Assembly: GCA_037953625.1 (NCBI GenBank)
Contig: CM075655.1
Span: 10,248,001 to 10,312,000 of the forward strand
Source: Crotalaria pallida
Taxonomy: Eukaryota; Streptophyta; Magnoliopsida; Fabales; Fabaceae
DNA length: 64,000 nucleotides
Reading direction: 5' to 3'
In this document: one piece after another, positions 46,101 through 58,300 of the stretch
Layout of the letters: every line of letters starts with the position of its first letter
How positions within the stretch are numbered: position 1 is the stretch's first letter
Made by a program: the position numbers and the translations under genes
The notes under the pieces: model-generated
The model's database searches: none
Seen by the model: the letters and a program-made list of their open reading frames with translations, nothing else
What the model was told of the DNA's origin: nothing

Positions 46101-48810
46101 TGAGGCTAAGCCAGTGAGACAACCCCAAAGACGGTTGAACCCCCAGATTCTTGATGTGGTGAAGAAAGAGGTCACCAAGTTGCTGCAAGCTGGTATCATC
46201 TACCCCATTTCAGACAACACTTGGGTGAGCCCGGTTCAAGTAGTTCCCAAGAAGTCTGGGGTGACAGTTGTCAAAAATGAGAAGGATGAGCTAATTCCAA
46301 CAAGAGTGCAGAACAGTTGGAGAGTATGCATTGACTATAGGAAGCTCATCCAGGCGACCAACAATGATCACTTTCCTTTTTCCTTCATTGATCAGATGTA
46401 GGAGCACCTGGTAGGTAAATCTCACTATTGCTTCTTAGATGATTTATCTGGTTATTTTCAAATCTGTATTGCACCAGAGGACCAACATAAGACCACATTT
46501 ACCTGTCCTTTTGGTACATTTGCTTATAGGAAGATGCCTTTTGGCCTATGCAATGCTCTTGGCACTTTTCAAAGATGTATGATGAGTATTTTTAATGACT
46601 TACTTGAGCATTGAATAGAGGTCTTCATGGATGATTTTAGTGTATATGGCTCCTCTTTTGATGCATGTCTTGATAGTTTGTCTAAGGTGCTTAATAGGTG
46701 CATTGAGACTAACCTTGTCTTGAATTTTGAAAAATGTCACTTTATGGTAGAACAAGGCATAGTCTTAGGGCACATTATTTCGCATAAGGGCATAGAGGTT
46801 GACCCTGCTAGGCTGCATGTAATATCACATTTGCCTTACCCCTCTTGCGTGCGAGAGGTGCATTCTTTTCTTGGCCATGCAGGTTTCTATCACAGGTTTA
46901 TTCAGAACTTTAGCAAGATAGCCCTTCCACTATCCAACTTGCTTCAAAAGGATACCGCATTTGAGTTTGGAGACCAATACAAGAAGGCATTTGATGAGCT
47001 AAAGAGAGCACTCACCACCACTCCCATCATCCAACCACCTGACTGGACCCTCCCATTTGAGCTCATGACCGATGCCTCGAATTATGCTTTGGGAGTAGTT
47101 CTCTCCCAAAGGGTTGGTAAGCTGTCACATGTGATATATTATGCTTCTAGGACTTTAGATGCAACGCAAGTTAATTACACCACAATTGAAAAAGAGTTGT
47201 TAGCCATTGTCTTTGCACTTGATAAGTTTAGATCATATCTGTTAGGTTTTAAGGTTGTAGTGTATACTGATCATGTTGCTCTGAAGTTTCTTTTGAAAAA
47301 GACAGACTCTAAACCTAGATTAATTAGGTGGATGTTACTCCTTCAGGAGTTCGATCTTGAGATTCAGGATCGGAGTGGTGCGCATAACCTTGTCGCAGAC
47401 CACTTGAGCAGAATAGAAAGAGAGGACGATGCATTTCCTATCCGGGATGACTTCCCGGATGAGCAACTTTTAGCTTTGCATGTTTCACATCCCCTTCCCC
47501 TTACTCCTTGGTTTGATGATATTGTAAATTATCTAGTTGCATCTGTTTTTCCACCCTTGGCATCCAAGGCTCAAAGAGACAAACTTAAGAGCGATGCCAA
47601 GTATTATGTATGGGAAGAATCCTATTTGTGGCATTTTTGCAGTGATCAGGTCATTCGTAGATGCATTCCGGATCAAGAGATCCAATCTGTTCTTCAATTT
47701 TGCCATGCTTCACCAGTTGGAGGCCACCTTGGGACTCAAAGGACAGCACAGAAGGTGCTGTATTCTGGATTTTATTGGCCTACCATCTTTAAGGATGCAA
47801 GCAACATCTACAGCACATGCGAGCAGTGTCAGAGAGCAGGAGGCGCCCTATCTTGGAGGAAACAGATGCTGCAACAACCTATGTTGTTCTGTGAGGTGTT
47901 TTATGTTTGGGGCATAGATTTCATGGGCCCCTTTCCTGTTTCTTTTTGTTTTTATTATATCTTACTTGTTGTGGATTATGTATCCAAATGGGTGGAAGCT
48001 AAGGCCACCAGGACTAATGATGCTCAGGTTGTTGTAGATTTTGTCAGGTCTAATATCCTTTGTAGGTTTGGCATACCTAGAGCCATAGTCAGTGATCAGG
48101 GCACCCACTTTTGCAATAGATCCATGCAAGCTTTGCTCAAGAAGTATGGGGTTGTGCACAAAGTTTCTACAGCCTATCACCCCCAAGCTAATGGGCAAGC
48201 TGAGATTTCAAATAGAGAGATCAAGCGGATTTTGGAGAAGATGGTGAAGCCTAATAGAAAGGATTGGAGCACAAGATTGGAGGATGCTCTTTGGGCCCAT
48301 CAGACCGCTTACAAGACACCTAGAGGGATGTCACCTTATCGGGTTATCTTTGGTAAGGCATGCCACCTGCCTGTGGAGATAGAGCACCATGCATATTGGG
48401 CTGTGAAGCAATGTAACTTAGCTCTTGATCAAGCGGGTGATGAGAGGAAGCTGCAGTTGAGTGAGCTAGATGAGATCCGTTTGGAGGCCTATGAGAACTC
48501 CAAGTTCTATAAAGAGAAGACCAAGAAGCTCCATGATAGCTCAATTTCCAGAAAGGAGTTCTTGGTTGGTCAAAAAGTGTTGCTCTACAACTCTAGGCTT
48601 GGACTCATGAGTGGAAAGCTCCGCTCTAAGTGGATTGGACCATTTGTAGTCACCCAGGTGTTTCCTTATGGCACTGTGGAGATCAAGAGTGAGTCCACGG
48701 ACAAGAGCTTCAAAGTCAATGGCCACCGACTCAAGCCTTTCCTAACCACTCCTACTTTGGATGATGCACCTGTGGAGGAAGCCTCTTTGGTTGAACCCAC
48801 CATGACTTAG
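43147..48810 (+). pseudogene. Athila gag-pol, one frame with six in-frame stops
   Basis: A single frame of 1888 codons with no frameshift. Gag core: LPKFNGLAGEDPHKHLKQFH, MTPLEARAKIEKMA, and a short Cys motif (CGICTSSEHNTGAC). Protease: AMLDLGASINVMPMS (near 45205). RT: WRVCIDYRKL, YFQICIAPEDQHKTTFTCPF, VFMDDF (catalytic MDD, near 46630). RNase H: LMTDASNYALGVVLSQ, YTTIEKELLAIVFA, YTDH. Integrase: H...C-x-x-C at 47700-47830, then WGIDFMGPF, VSDQGTHF and HPQANGQAE (D, D, E). Stops: TAG 44182, 44401, 44590 and 46399; TGA 46036 and 46612. It makes no functional polyprotein. An internal ATG (43336, MAQPPPRERT) is an alternative gag start. Confidence 0.9.
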
Positions 48811-49601
48811 GGAGTTTTCTTTTCTCCTTCTTTACTACTTTTATTATACTTGTCTATATCTGTCTGATTCTGCTGTTTGTGTTCCATTGAGGACAATGTG
48901 TGATTTAAGTGTGTGTGGGGGGGGGAGAGTAGTTTAGGTTGCATATTTTTGCTTTGATTTTTTAGGTTTTGCTTAGTTTTGGGCATTTTCTTGCATGTTT
49001 ATGCTTGATTTTAGTAGAGTCTTGGTATCTTGTGTCTGAATTCATGCATTTCTGTGTGCAAAGTTGCTTTTGATAATTAAGAGGTGATAACACTGTGATA
49101 GAATTGTCCCTTTTGTGAGGATTTGAGCCTTAATTGTGGGTGGATTGCTATATATGCCACCTAATTTTCTTTCATGTGTGATTGCACTCTGGATTACTTG
49201 CACTCTAGAACTTGACTTGACTCTTGTTGATACTTGATATTCCCATGCACATTTTGAAATGATTTCGGCATTATTTTTCTTGAATAAGCCAATAGCCATA
49301 TGAGCCTACCTTGAATTAATTTATCCTTTGATAGCCCCTTTGAGCCTTATAATCCCCTTTTTTTGTTCTTTAGCTCATTACAAGCCTATGACAGAAAAAC
49401 CATGATTGTCTGAACCTTAGGGAATTTTGGAGCTTTGGAATTGTTTTGGGAACGGGTATTAAGTAAGTGAAGGTGCTTTGTTCTTCATCTTTTGTGAGTT
49501 CTTGGTTTTGCCTCTATGGTCGGTGTTGTAATTATGGCTTTATCTCATTATGCCATTTATGTAGTTTCTTCTTTTCTTTCGTTCATGATGTTCTCCAATG
49601 C

Positions 49602-49632
<31 letters not shown>

Positions 49633-50291
49633 GAAGAAAAAGAAAGAAAAAAAAAAGAGAATAAAAGGTTGATTGAGGCAAAGAGGATTGGAATTAGAGG
49701 TTGTTGTTATGTTCATCATTTCATTCTGGGGTGGATTGTGCTTACTTTTTACTTATTCCCCACTGCTCCTCTATTCCCTTGGTTTTAACTACATTTCCCA
49801 TATTTAATCCAACATTGTCCTTGGCCCCATTACAACCCTGAAAAGACCTTTTGATCTCAATGTGCATATGTGTTGATTGTTGATGTTAGAAGCTTGTCAA
49901 ACTTATGGTTGTGTTTGTTTTTCATGATGTGCCTTGAGTGTAAACACTGATTAACCCTAAACACTTGAATGTAAACACTTTTGAGTGATCCTTGTGAGTT
50001 TCTATCATCTTTGTGACTACTCTCTTGATGTCATTGGTTTTATTTGCATATTTGAAATAATTGGATGATGTTCATGGATGCCTTGATTCTTTGGTCCTTA
50101 TTCTCTTTGTGTGCTCGATTTTGCCCATTTCTTTGCATTACCTAGAATTCATTGTGAAGTATGTAATCTCTTAGGTTTTGCATTTTCTTAGTTTTTAGTA
50201 TTTTCCTTACATGATTCACTTTGGTGCATATTAGTCTTCTTAGTCCTATTTCTTAGTTTTGCCCAGGAGTGCAAAAGGATAAGTGTGGGGG
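48811..50291 (+). other. 3' noncoding region of the Athila-type element
   Basis: No env-like frame. It contains GTGTGTGTGG(G)n at about 48909-48925, a purine-only A/G tract at 49602-49668, and ends in AAGTGTGGGGG directly before the 3' LTR (polypurine tract, about 50281-50291). Confidence 0.7.
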
Positions 50292-51399
50292 TGTTTAATG
50301 AACATTATATTTCCCATTATTCATAGCCTCATTTTTCTCTCATTGACGATTTTTGGTGCCTACTTGACATTGTTTAGAATGATTTAGTATTTTAGACTTT
50401 TTAGACTATTATTCTGGATTTTAATTAATTTGGATTATTTAGCCTAATTTAATCTATTATTATTTTCAGGTCATATTTGGCACAAGGGCTTTTTGAGCAT
50501 TTTGGGAGTGAAGATTTAATTTTGGAAGAGAAGATATATGATGAAGTGAAGATTGTAATCTATCTTTAGGATTATTTGAGATTTAGTTTATATCTTTTAA
50601 GATTTAGATTTTATCTATAGGATATTTTTAGATTTAGTTTAGAGATTAGCTTTCCTTAGGATTTGGCCCAAAATTTAGGCCCGTTTTGTGATTTTAAAAG
50701 CCAAATTCGTGTAAACCCTAGACACACCTTCCATTCCACGTTTTTAGCATTATCTCTCTAGAGAAGGCTTATTTTTGCTCTCCAAGCTTGTGGTGGCTGC
50801 TAGGGTTTCTCTCTCTTCCCTTTTCTACAAGTTTTTGGTATTTTTCATCATGGAAGACTAAACTCTTAGGTTAAATCCCTTTGGTAATGTATCACATACT
50901 CTTGAGGTTTTGTTCTTTCGTTTTTATTCACTATTTTCATGCTTATTGATATGTTATGGTTCGCTTAGTTCCATTCTATAGAGATAATCCATGTGTATGA
51001 ATGCTTAATTTATGCAAACTCGTAAAAACTCCATGCTTTAGCTTTTAATGCTTAATTAGAGGTTAGGGTTTTGGGGTGAGAATTGAATTTTCGCTTAGTA
51101 TTTAGTTCTCACGAGTTGGAAAGTGAAGAGGGAAGAAATTGATCTTTTGTAACCGATGATAGAGTTGTGAACGGGAGCCAAAGGGGTTTATCCGCTTCTC
51201 GTTACTGTTAACTTTGTTTTTATTTAATTATGTTTTGATTTCAATTATTCAATATCCAATACAAAACCCCCTTTTTTCTATGCATACTATGTGTTCGACC
51301 TTTTGCTTGATAAGATATTCCTTGGGAGACGACCTAGGAGTCACTTCCTAGTACTATATTTAAACTATTTTTTATTTGTATCGGGTACGACCTCGATTA
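50292..51399 (+). repeat. 3' LTR of the Athila-type element
   Basis: 1108 bp, TGTTTAATGAACATT...ACCTCGATTA. The last bases TTA instead of ACA are a change from the 5' copy. It is preceded by the polypurine tract. Confidence 0.9.
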
Positions 51400-52008
51400 G
51401 GGGCGCACCGGCTCATGCCGCGGCACACCGGTTCACCCCGGAAAGCCAATTTTCGCATTTTTAGCCCATTTTAATGGATTTTAACCATTCCGAACATTAA
51501 ATCAAACACATATAACATCCATTTACATTTCCAATCACATTTACCATTTTGCATTTTATCAACCATACGAACGCAAAACCTCGAAAGTTCTTATAAATGA
51601 ATCTCCCGACCAACTTTAATAATTTCCACTTCTTACTTTCATGGCTTAAGATAATTCTTTAACTCCTTTCTCCACAATATCCACCTTCGGGAAGTGATCG
51701 GATAGTTAGTAGTCGAACCTCTGAAACCTAATTTGGTTCACGCACTATTTCAAGAGATTTTTTCACATCTAATACTCTTCAACTTCTCAATTATCTTAAC
51801 ACATGTTGAATATCCTCTTACCATATCAAAGTACCCTCAAATTCTTATTACCTATGTTTCATTTCATACTTCATAATTCTAGATCAATTCGAGACAACAA
51901 AGTTTAGGATTTAATTATTCATTTAAGATCAATCCACTCAACTCTTCTTCATGAATCCAATACATTCCGAATTATAAATATCAAGTTAAGAAAATTTGGG
52001 TCGTTATA

Positions 52009-52369
52009 GCCCCCCTTTTATTAATCTTTGATCTTTTTCTTTAAACACTGTTTGCTTTCTCTGGATTATGTGTTTGCATCCATTTTCTTTTCCTGGTTTA
52101 TGGGTTTGCATGCGTTCGTCGGTCTTTAGTGTTTGTTTGACAATCACGTTTGGGGACCCTCCTATTCCTGGTAACCCGTTTTCAATTTTTTGATCATTTT
52201 TCCCTTTTTCCTTCGAAACCTGTGTTGACGTGTGGATGATACTCTGTTTCTGAAAACTTTCTTTTCTTCCCTTGCTGGGTGATTGCTGTAGTGGTTTTTG
52301 CGATTTTAGAGGGATATTCACTGTTCACGACCCCTGGGATCCCTTATCAACCCGCAGAACGAAATTTCA
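52009..52369 (+). other. Internal D sequence upstream of the antisense gene's coding exon
   Basis: Resumes element D right of B. It appears to hold the 3' part of the B-split intron (a TTGCTGTAG acceptor-like site near 52286) and untranslated leader. A minus-strand frame here (52004-52321) is not supported. Confidence 0.4.
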
Positions 52370-52568
52370 ATGAGGGGGAGGGGTAAGATGAGTGAGGACT
52401 CGGTGAATTCCAGTTCACCTTTGTCAGGCATGGGAGACGACCAAAGTAACAGTGTTAAGCCGCTAGCAACATATTACCCGAGGAATTTGGTGGAGTCAAG
52501 ACAAGGGATTTTATTTTATAGAATTGCCGAGAGAATAGAACGAGCGAGGTTAAGGAGGCAATGGAGAG

Positions 52569-52708
52569 GTACCAACTGATTCAATTGGGGAGGCTTCACC
52601 GAGGTTTTCCGAGGGATGCACTCCCCAATTGGTAATGTAAATAGCTAATAGCTTAGAATTACCAGGTTATGTGTTGATACTGATCCAAGTGTGCCTCCTT
52701 TTCCTCAG
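52569..52708 (+). other. Intron 1 of the coding part of the antisense gene
   Basis: 140 bp with GTACC donor and TTTTCCTCAG acceptor; splicing keeps the reading frame between QWRG and MVRKC. Confidence 0.65.
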
Positions 52709-53536
52709 GTATGGTTCGAAAGTGCGTGTCGAATCTCGAGCTGTTTCCCTTGCCTCTAGATGCTGCTGAATATGCATGGGTCGACCGAGAAGTTGTGGGC
52801 ACCCCTTCTGAGCTTACGACTGCCGAGTGGGTGGAGCAAACTAGGGCTATGCTGTTGCCGTGCCCTGGAGACAGAGATGGAAATTCTTATACCATTACTG
52901 TAGTAGGATTAAACAAACGAATTTGCACCCGAATCCCGACCGAGAGCACAAGCTTATACTTTTATGAAGAGGTAGTGACACGGCTCGGCGTTAGGATGCC
53001 CTTCATCGAGTTCAAGATGGATGTTCTAAATACATTAAGGGTTGCACCTTCGTAGTTGCACCCTAATGCGTGGGCTTTTGTCCGAGCTTTCCAACAAGTG
53101 TGCTCGGCGATGGGCTGGTCCTGCACCATTCCCGTCTTTTTCTACTTATTTGCTCCTCAGGCCAACAAATTTGAGAAAGGGTCCACCCAATGGGCTTGGG
53201 TGTCATTGAAGGCCCGAAATGGTTATTCCCTACTGACTAAGTATTCCGAATCGTGGAAGACTTTCAAGCCCTTCTTTTTCAAGTACAATTTTTTTAAAAA
53301 CGGAGTTTGTTGGTTTACGAGGGCTAGTGAAAGCCAGTCGTTACCTCGTTTCCCCTTGCAATGGTCTGAGCAATTCTTCAATCGTAGGATCAAGTCCTAC
53401 AGCACGGATTGTAAGAAATTGTTCGAGTTTGAGAAGAGAGTATGCCGAGAGTTTCAAGATTACTTGGCTAAGAAGAGTGTGATAGAGACCAAGGAGATTG
53501 TAAATCTCCCCTCTGCTAGTGTTAAAACTCAGCTCG

Positions 53537-53620
53537 GTATAATATTTGTGTTTGTCGATTGTTACTTTGCATCCTGTGATTTTGTTTTAAGTGTTTAATG
53601 GGCTTCCGCTCTTTTTGCAG
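53537..53620 (+). other. Intron 2 of the coding part of the antisense gene
   Basis: 84 bp, GTATAA donor, pyrimidine-rich CTCTTTTTGCAG acceptor; joins KTQL to DTMVARM in frame. Reading through it gives an atypical FVFVDCYFASC tail, which supports splicing. Confidence 0.7.
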
Positions 53621-54706
53621 ATACCATGGTTGCGCGTATGGCCGAGCTGATGAAAGGTAGTAAGAAGAGGAAAGCTCCCTCAACTAGTGCAGCCTCGGAA
53701 ACTTCAATTCCGAGCACCCCTACTCCCTCCGCTTCACCTATCGGTGGTTCGCCTCGGCAGGTAGCCACTGTAACCGTTGTTACTGTCGCTGCCTCCCCAG
53801 CTTCAAGTGGGCAGGCCACATCTCCCCCTGTTCAACCGCTTAGATGTCAGCGTTTGGACAAAAGGCAAGACTAAGATCGACGAAGGTGCCAACACTAGAA
53901 GAGCACCTGCAAACTCCACTCCAACCGAGCAAAATACTGAGGAGGCTAGCTCGGTGTGGAACCGGAGGATGGACGAAAAATATCCCAACTTCATTTGCTC
54001 GAAAGCCAATCATGATAGGTATTTTGGGCTTACAGCTTCTGAGTGGATGCAATATACCCAAATTCTGACAAAGTTCCTGCTTCGAGGGGCCAGTCTTACA
54101 CACTATAAGTCCCAACACTCGGAGGACCTGTTCGTCGAACTGAACGCTGAGCAAAAAGAAGCTCGAGGGTTCTATACTGCAAAGGAAGCCAGCTTGACGG
54201 ATGAGCTGGCTCGGGTTCGGTCCGAGCTGGAGAACCTAAGGGCGGACCATGGCAAGGTGGTGAAGAAGAGGGATGCTTTGAAAACCTCTCAGAAGGCTGC
54301 AGAGGAGGGGAAGAAGGAGGCAGAGAGAACTCTGCAAGTGGCTCATCAGTGAAATGACAAGCTGAATAGTAATGTGCAGAGGCTGACTACCACTTTGGAG
54401 AAATTCAAAGGGAAAGTGCTCAACTCCAAGAAGAAAGCCACCCTCAAACTTCTACAATTGGGAGAAGGTGTTGACGACGCCTTTGTCTCGACCATTAGAC
54501 AAATTCAGATACTGAACCCTGAGACCGAGTTCAGGGTGGTCAGCTCTCACCCCTTTCATGCTGCCAAGGAGGGTAAGATAATGGACCTCTCGTCCAATGA
54601 AGAGGTGAACTTACAGGCCAAGGATTTTCTGAACCCCCTGGTGGACCTGGTTGAGGACCCAACTTTCGACGATTCAAATATTGTTTTGACTAATAATGAG
54701 GCATAA

Positions 54707-55368
54707 ATCCCTTATGTTGGGTAGCCCATTTTGACATTGTTTACTATTTTTACAAATTTCTTGTTTAAACCTTGCTGTATATGTAAGTAATTCTGCTCTT
54801 TTTTATGACAATTTTAGCTCGTCGTCGTTCGAGCGTTTTTACTTGCTTTCAAACAAGGGTTTTTAAATAGTCTTTTTGCTCGTTCTTATTTTTGCTCGTT
54901 TGTTATACAAGCGTCTTCTGATCGTATTTACTTGTTGTGAGGTAAGTGTTTATGACCATTTAAACCCATGAGTTAGAACTCGAATCGTCGACTTTAGCCG
55001 AAGTGGGATCCTCAGACCGCGATGTAAGGAGCGTGATGCTCCTGGGATCGGGCGTTCTTTAAGTACGATGTTATAAACTCATGAAAAGAGTTGTTAAAAG
55101 TTCTCGATTTCGCTCGGTGGCTAGCCAAACGAAATGAGTCGTACGTATTTTCACAATTTAATAATTACGATTTTGAATAAAACCTGCACAATTTTATTGA
55201 TGAACATGTACAAGCAATAATTCCTAACAAATGTTCGACTGAGTAGCTACCTAACAAAAACTCAGAAGAGCTATCTAAAAGCTCGGTAATCAAGCAGTAA
55301 TCTGTAGATGCTAACCTACTCTACTTATTGAAATAAAGAAATACTAAATAAAATGGATTTTTGGGGGC
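54707..55368. other. Intergenic region between the convergent antisense gene and pol
   Basis: Noncoding, with repeated GCTCG(T/G) words. It would hold the 3' ends of both transcripts. Nothing else is recognised. Confidence 0.5.
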
Positions 55369-58300
55369 TTAGCTGTAATATGCTCGAAGTTTGGCCGCAT
55401 TCCAAGTGTTATTGATTTCCGTGCCTGAGAGAGTTTCCAGCCTGTAACCCCCTGACCCAGACTTGGATTTGACTCAATAAGGTCCTTCCCAGTTTTGGCC
55501 AAGCTTGCCGACTCCTGAATTTCCTCGGCCGATATTTGCTCATCGCAGGACTAGGTCACCCACTTTGAAGCTTCGAACCTTTTTGTTGTAATCCCGAGCT
55601 TGCCTTTCCTTTGCTTTCTTTTCATGGGCAGCTGCTGCTTCTCGTATCTCCTCGGCTAGGACCAGTTCGTCCTGAATGAGAGCCTCATTTACTTCAGACG
55701 AGCGTTCTCGTATTCTAAACGTTGGGATCCTTTTTTCGATCGGTATGACTGCGTCGCACCCGTAAGTCAATCGGAAAGGAATTTCCCCGGTAGAGGAATG
55801 TATGGTCGTTCGGTGAGACCAAAGAACGCTTGGAAGTTTGTCAGCCCGGGCACCTTCAGCGTTGAAGAGTTTTTTCTTGATACCTTCAAGTATTGCCTTG
55901 TTGGCGGCCTCAGCTAGTCCATTTGTTTGCGGGTGTTCCACCGAGCTGAAATAGTGATTGATCCCTAGGTTGGCAGCAAGCTCTTGAAAATGGTTGGCGG
56001 TAAATATTGATCCATTGTCGGTGATGATCGAGTGTGGGACTCCGAATCGTGAGACTACTTTATTAATGAAAATTTTTTGGATCCGAGCAGTTGTGATTTT
56101 GGCTAATGGGGCTGCTTCAATCCACTTGGTGAAGTAATCAATTGCTACTACGGCGTACCTCAGTTGTCCCGGGGCAGTGGGGAATCGACCAATGATATCC
56201 ATTCCCCATTGATAGAACGACCATGGTGCTTCGAGGGAATGTAACTCTTCAGCAAGGCGTTGATAAATGTCGCTGTGAAATTGGCACTGTACGCATTTTT
56301 TGACATGATCCATCGCATCGCTTTGCAAGGTAGGCCAGAAATAGCCTGCTCGGATTACCTTTCGTGCCAATGATTTGCCGCCCATATGGTGGCTGTAGAT
56401 GCCTCCATGAATTTCTTCAAGGATTTCAATTTCCTCGGCCTGGGAAGGATCAACGCACCTGAGTATGGACGAACCAAATCCTCTTTTGTACAGAACTCTG
56501 TCAACGATTGTATATTGTGCTGACCTTTGAACTAACTTACGCGCCTCGGCTTGGTCTTGAGGAACAAATCCGTGCTAAAGATAAGTTAAAATCAGGCTCA
56601 TCCAGGAGGGGGACAGAGATACAGCGAGGATTACGCTTGGCTCGGTAACAGTTTCTTGGATAAGAGTCTTATTGTTTTCCGACCCCTTTGTGCTTGCTAG
56701 TTTAGACAATATATCAGCTCGGGCGTTTGAATCTCTTGGTATATGAGATATTTGAAACTCTGAGAAACTCGAGATTAAACGCTTCACTTCTTCAAGGTAT
56801 TTCCGAAGGATGGGCTCCTTGGCTTGATACTGTCCTTTGACCTGGGAGACGACCAGCTTAGAATCACTGAACACATTTACTTGCGTTGCACCCAGCTCTA
56901 GAACCATCTTGAGACCAGCTAAGACTACCTCATATTCCGCCTGGTTGTTCGAAGTCTGAAACTCGAACTTTAACGAATATTCGATACTGAGGCCATCGGC
57001 ATTTTCGTTGATAATACCAGCTCATGCCCCTTTCCTGTTGCTCGACCCATCAACATAGACCTACCAGGAGCAAGAATCCGAGCTCGTCAAAGGCTCGGTG
57101 AACTCAGAAACGAAATCTGACAACACCTTAGACTTCATTGCTTTCCTAGGCTCATAAATGATGTCGAATTCTGACAATTCAATGGACCAAGAAACCATTT
57201 GTCCGGCCAAGTCTGGTTTGTGGAGGACCTGCCGCAGTGGTCGGGTAGTTCGAACTATGATCTTGTGACAAGGGAAGTATTGCCTCAACCTCCAAGCAGA
57301 AACAACGAGACAGTAGGCATGTTTTTCAAGCTTTTGATACCTGAGCTCAGGCCCCTGCGGTGCTCGGCTGACAAAGTCAACTGGGGCTTCGATACTAGAA
57401 TCCTCTTTGACCAGATCTGAACTAATGGCTGCCTCGGCCACCGACATGTAATGAAATAGATCTTCGCCAGAAAGGGGGCTAGCTAGGATTGGTGGGCTGG
57501 ACACTTTTAATGGAATGAAGGCTTGCTCACACCGGTCGTCCTAGTGAAAATCTTTATTTTTTTCTGAGGAGTTGGTACCATGGGAGGGCTTTGCGAGCTG
57601 CCTGAGAGAGGAATCTGGAGAGTGCAGCTACTCTTCCGGTAAGTTGTTAGACCCCTCGGACGTTGGTTGGGCTTCTCATGTCGAGAATAGCTTTGCACTT
57701 GTCAGAATTTGCTTCAATTCCCCTTTCCGTTAACATGAACCCTAGCAAAGAATCGGCAGGGACACCGAACATGCACTTTTTAGGGTTGAGCCTCATGTCG
57801 TGGCTCCTCACACTAGCCAATATTGCTGCAAGGTCTTGAGTATGGCTTTCTTGTTGCTTACTCTTGGCAATTATATCATCAATGTATATATACCTCCATG
57901 GTCGAACCGATCATTCCCTGGAAAACTTTATTCATCATGCATTGATAAGTTGCTCCGGCGTTCTTCAAGCCGAAGGGCATGACATTGTAGCAGTACGTTG
58001 CTCTATCGGTGATGAAAGCAGTCTTATCCTGATCAGGAGGGTACATGGGGATCTGATTGTAGCCTGAATAGGCGTCCATGAATGATAGCAGTTGGTATCC
58101 TGCCGAACTGTCGACCAGTTTGTCTATGACGGGAAGTGGGTATTGGTCTTTTGGAAAGACTTTTTTTAAGTCTGTGTAATTGACGCACATTCTCCACTTC
58201 CCATTAGACTTTTTGACTAAGACGGTGTTTGCTAACTAGTCTGTGTAGTCAATCTCCCAAATAAATCCCTCTAGGAGTAGTTCCGCAACTTTTTCCTCGA

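Larger units (their letters stand above)
41315..51404 (+). mobile_element. Athila-type Ty3/gypsy retrotransposon, complete with both LTRs
   Basis: Element 41320-51399 (10,080 bp), flanked by the perfect 5-bp duplication GGGGC (41315-41319 and 51400-51404). LTRs 41320-42433 and 50292-51399; primer site 42438-42455 matching tRNA-Asp; one gag-pol frame 43147-48810; long noncoding 3' region without an env-like frame. The tRNA-Asp primer, LTR size and gag type fit the Athila lineage. The LTRs look about 96 percent identical by eye, so it is one of the younger insertions. Confidence 0.9.
15422..52008 (-). mobile_element. Element B: gag-only Ty3/gypsy element (TR-GAG-like), minus strand
   Basis: The left LTR (15422-15919 plus 27778-29331, about 2.05 kb) and right LTR (39852-41319 plus 51405-52008, 2072 bp) are nearly identical outside small indels. 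The right LTR is followed inward by a tRNA-iMet primer site (39837-39848), the left by a polypurine tract (29332-29345), so B lies on the minus strand. Between them are a long leader and a broken gag, then only about 220 bp before the polypurine tract: no protease, RT, RNase H or integrase. The primer tRNA, long LTR and CGAGGACGAAATTTC before the polypurine tract resemble Tekay/Del elements. No clear 5-bp target duplication was found (GACCT left, GCCCC right). Confidence 0.8.
39852..52008 (-). repeat. 5' LTR of B, split by the Athila-type element
   Basis: Present as 39852-41319 and 51405-52008. It matches the other B LTR closely; by eye only a few substitutions in the first 200 bases, plus indels (a 21-base segment near 41166 absent from the other copy; about 16 bases near 40044). 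Its outer terminus reads TCGTTATA, a one-base change from an ACA end. Confidence 0.85.
52370..54706 (+). pseudogene. D antisense accessory gene, spliced, with broken frame (gypsy-type transposon protein, PF04195-like)
   Basis: It runs opposite to gag-pol, downstream of integrase, as in Retand/Grande-type Tat elements. Exon 1 starts 52370 (a second ATG, MSEDSVNSSS, at 52388) and ends before GT 52569; intron 52569-52708 has GT...CAG ends and joins in phase to exon 2 (MVRKCVSNLELFPLPLD at 52711). That exon carries ELTTAEWVEQTRAM and LHPNAWAFVRAFQ, typical of the plant transposon-protein family PF04195. A second intron, 53537-53620 (GT...TTGCAG), also joins in phase to DTMVARMAELMKGSKKRK. The C-terminal part is coiled-coil-like (SELENLRADHGKVVKKRD). 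Breaks: TAG at 53053, a frameshift near 53830-53870, TGA at 54350. Function unknown. Confidence 0.75.

Noticed and set aside
48811..50291. Env-like frame in the Athila 3' region
   Set aside because: Only short frames are present; the longest read through an A/G simple tract.
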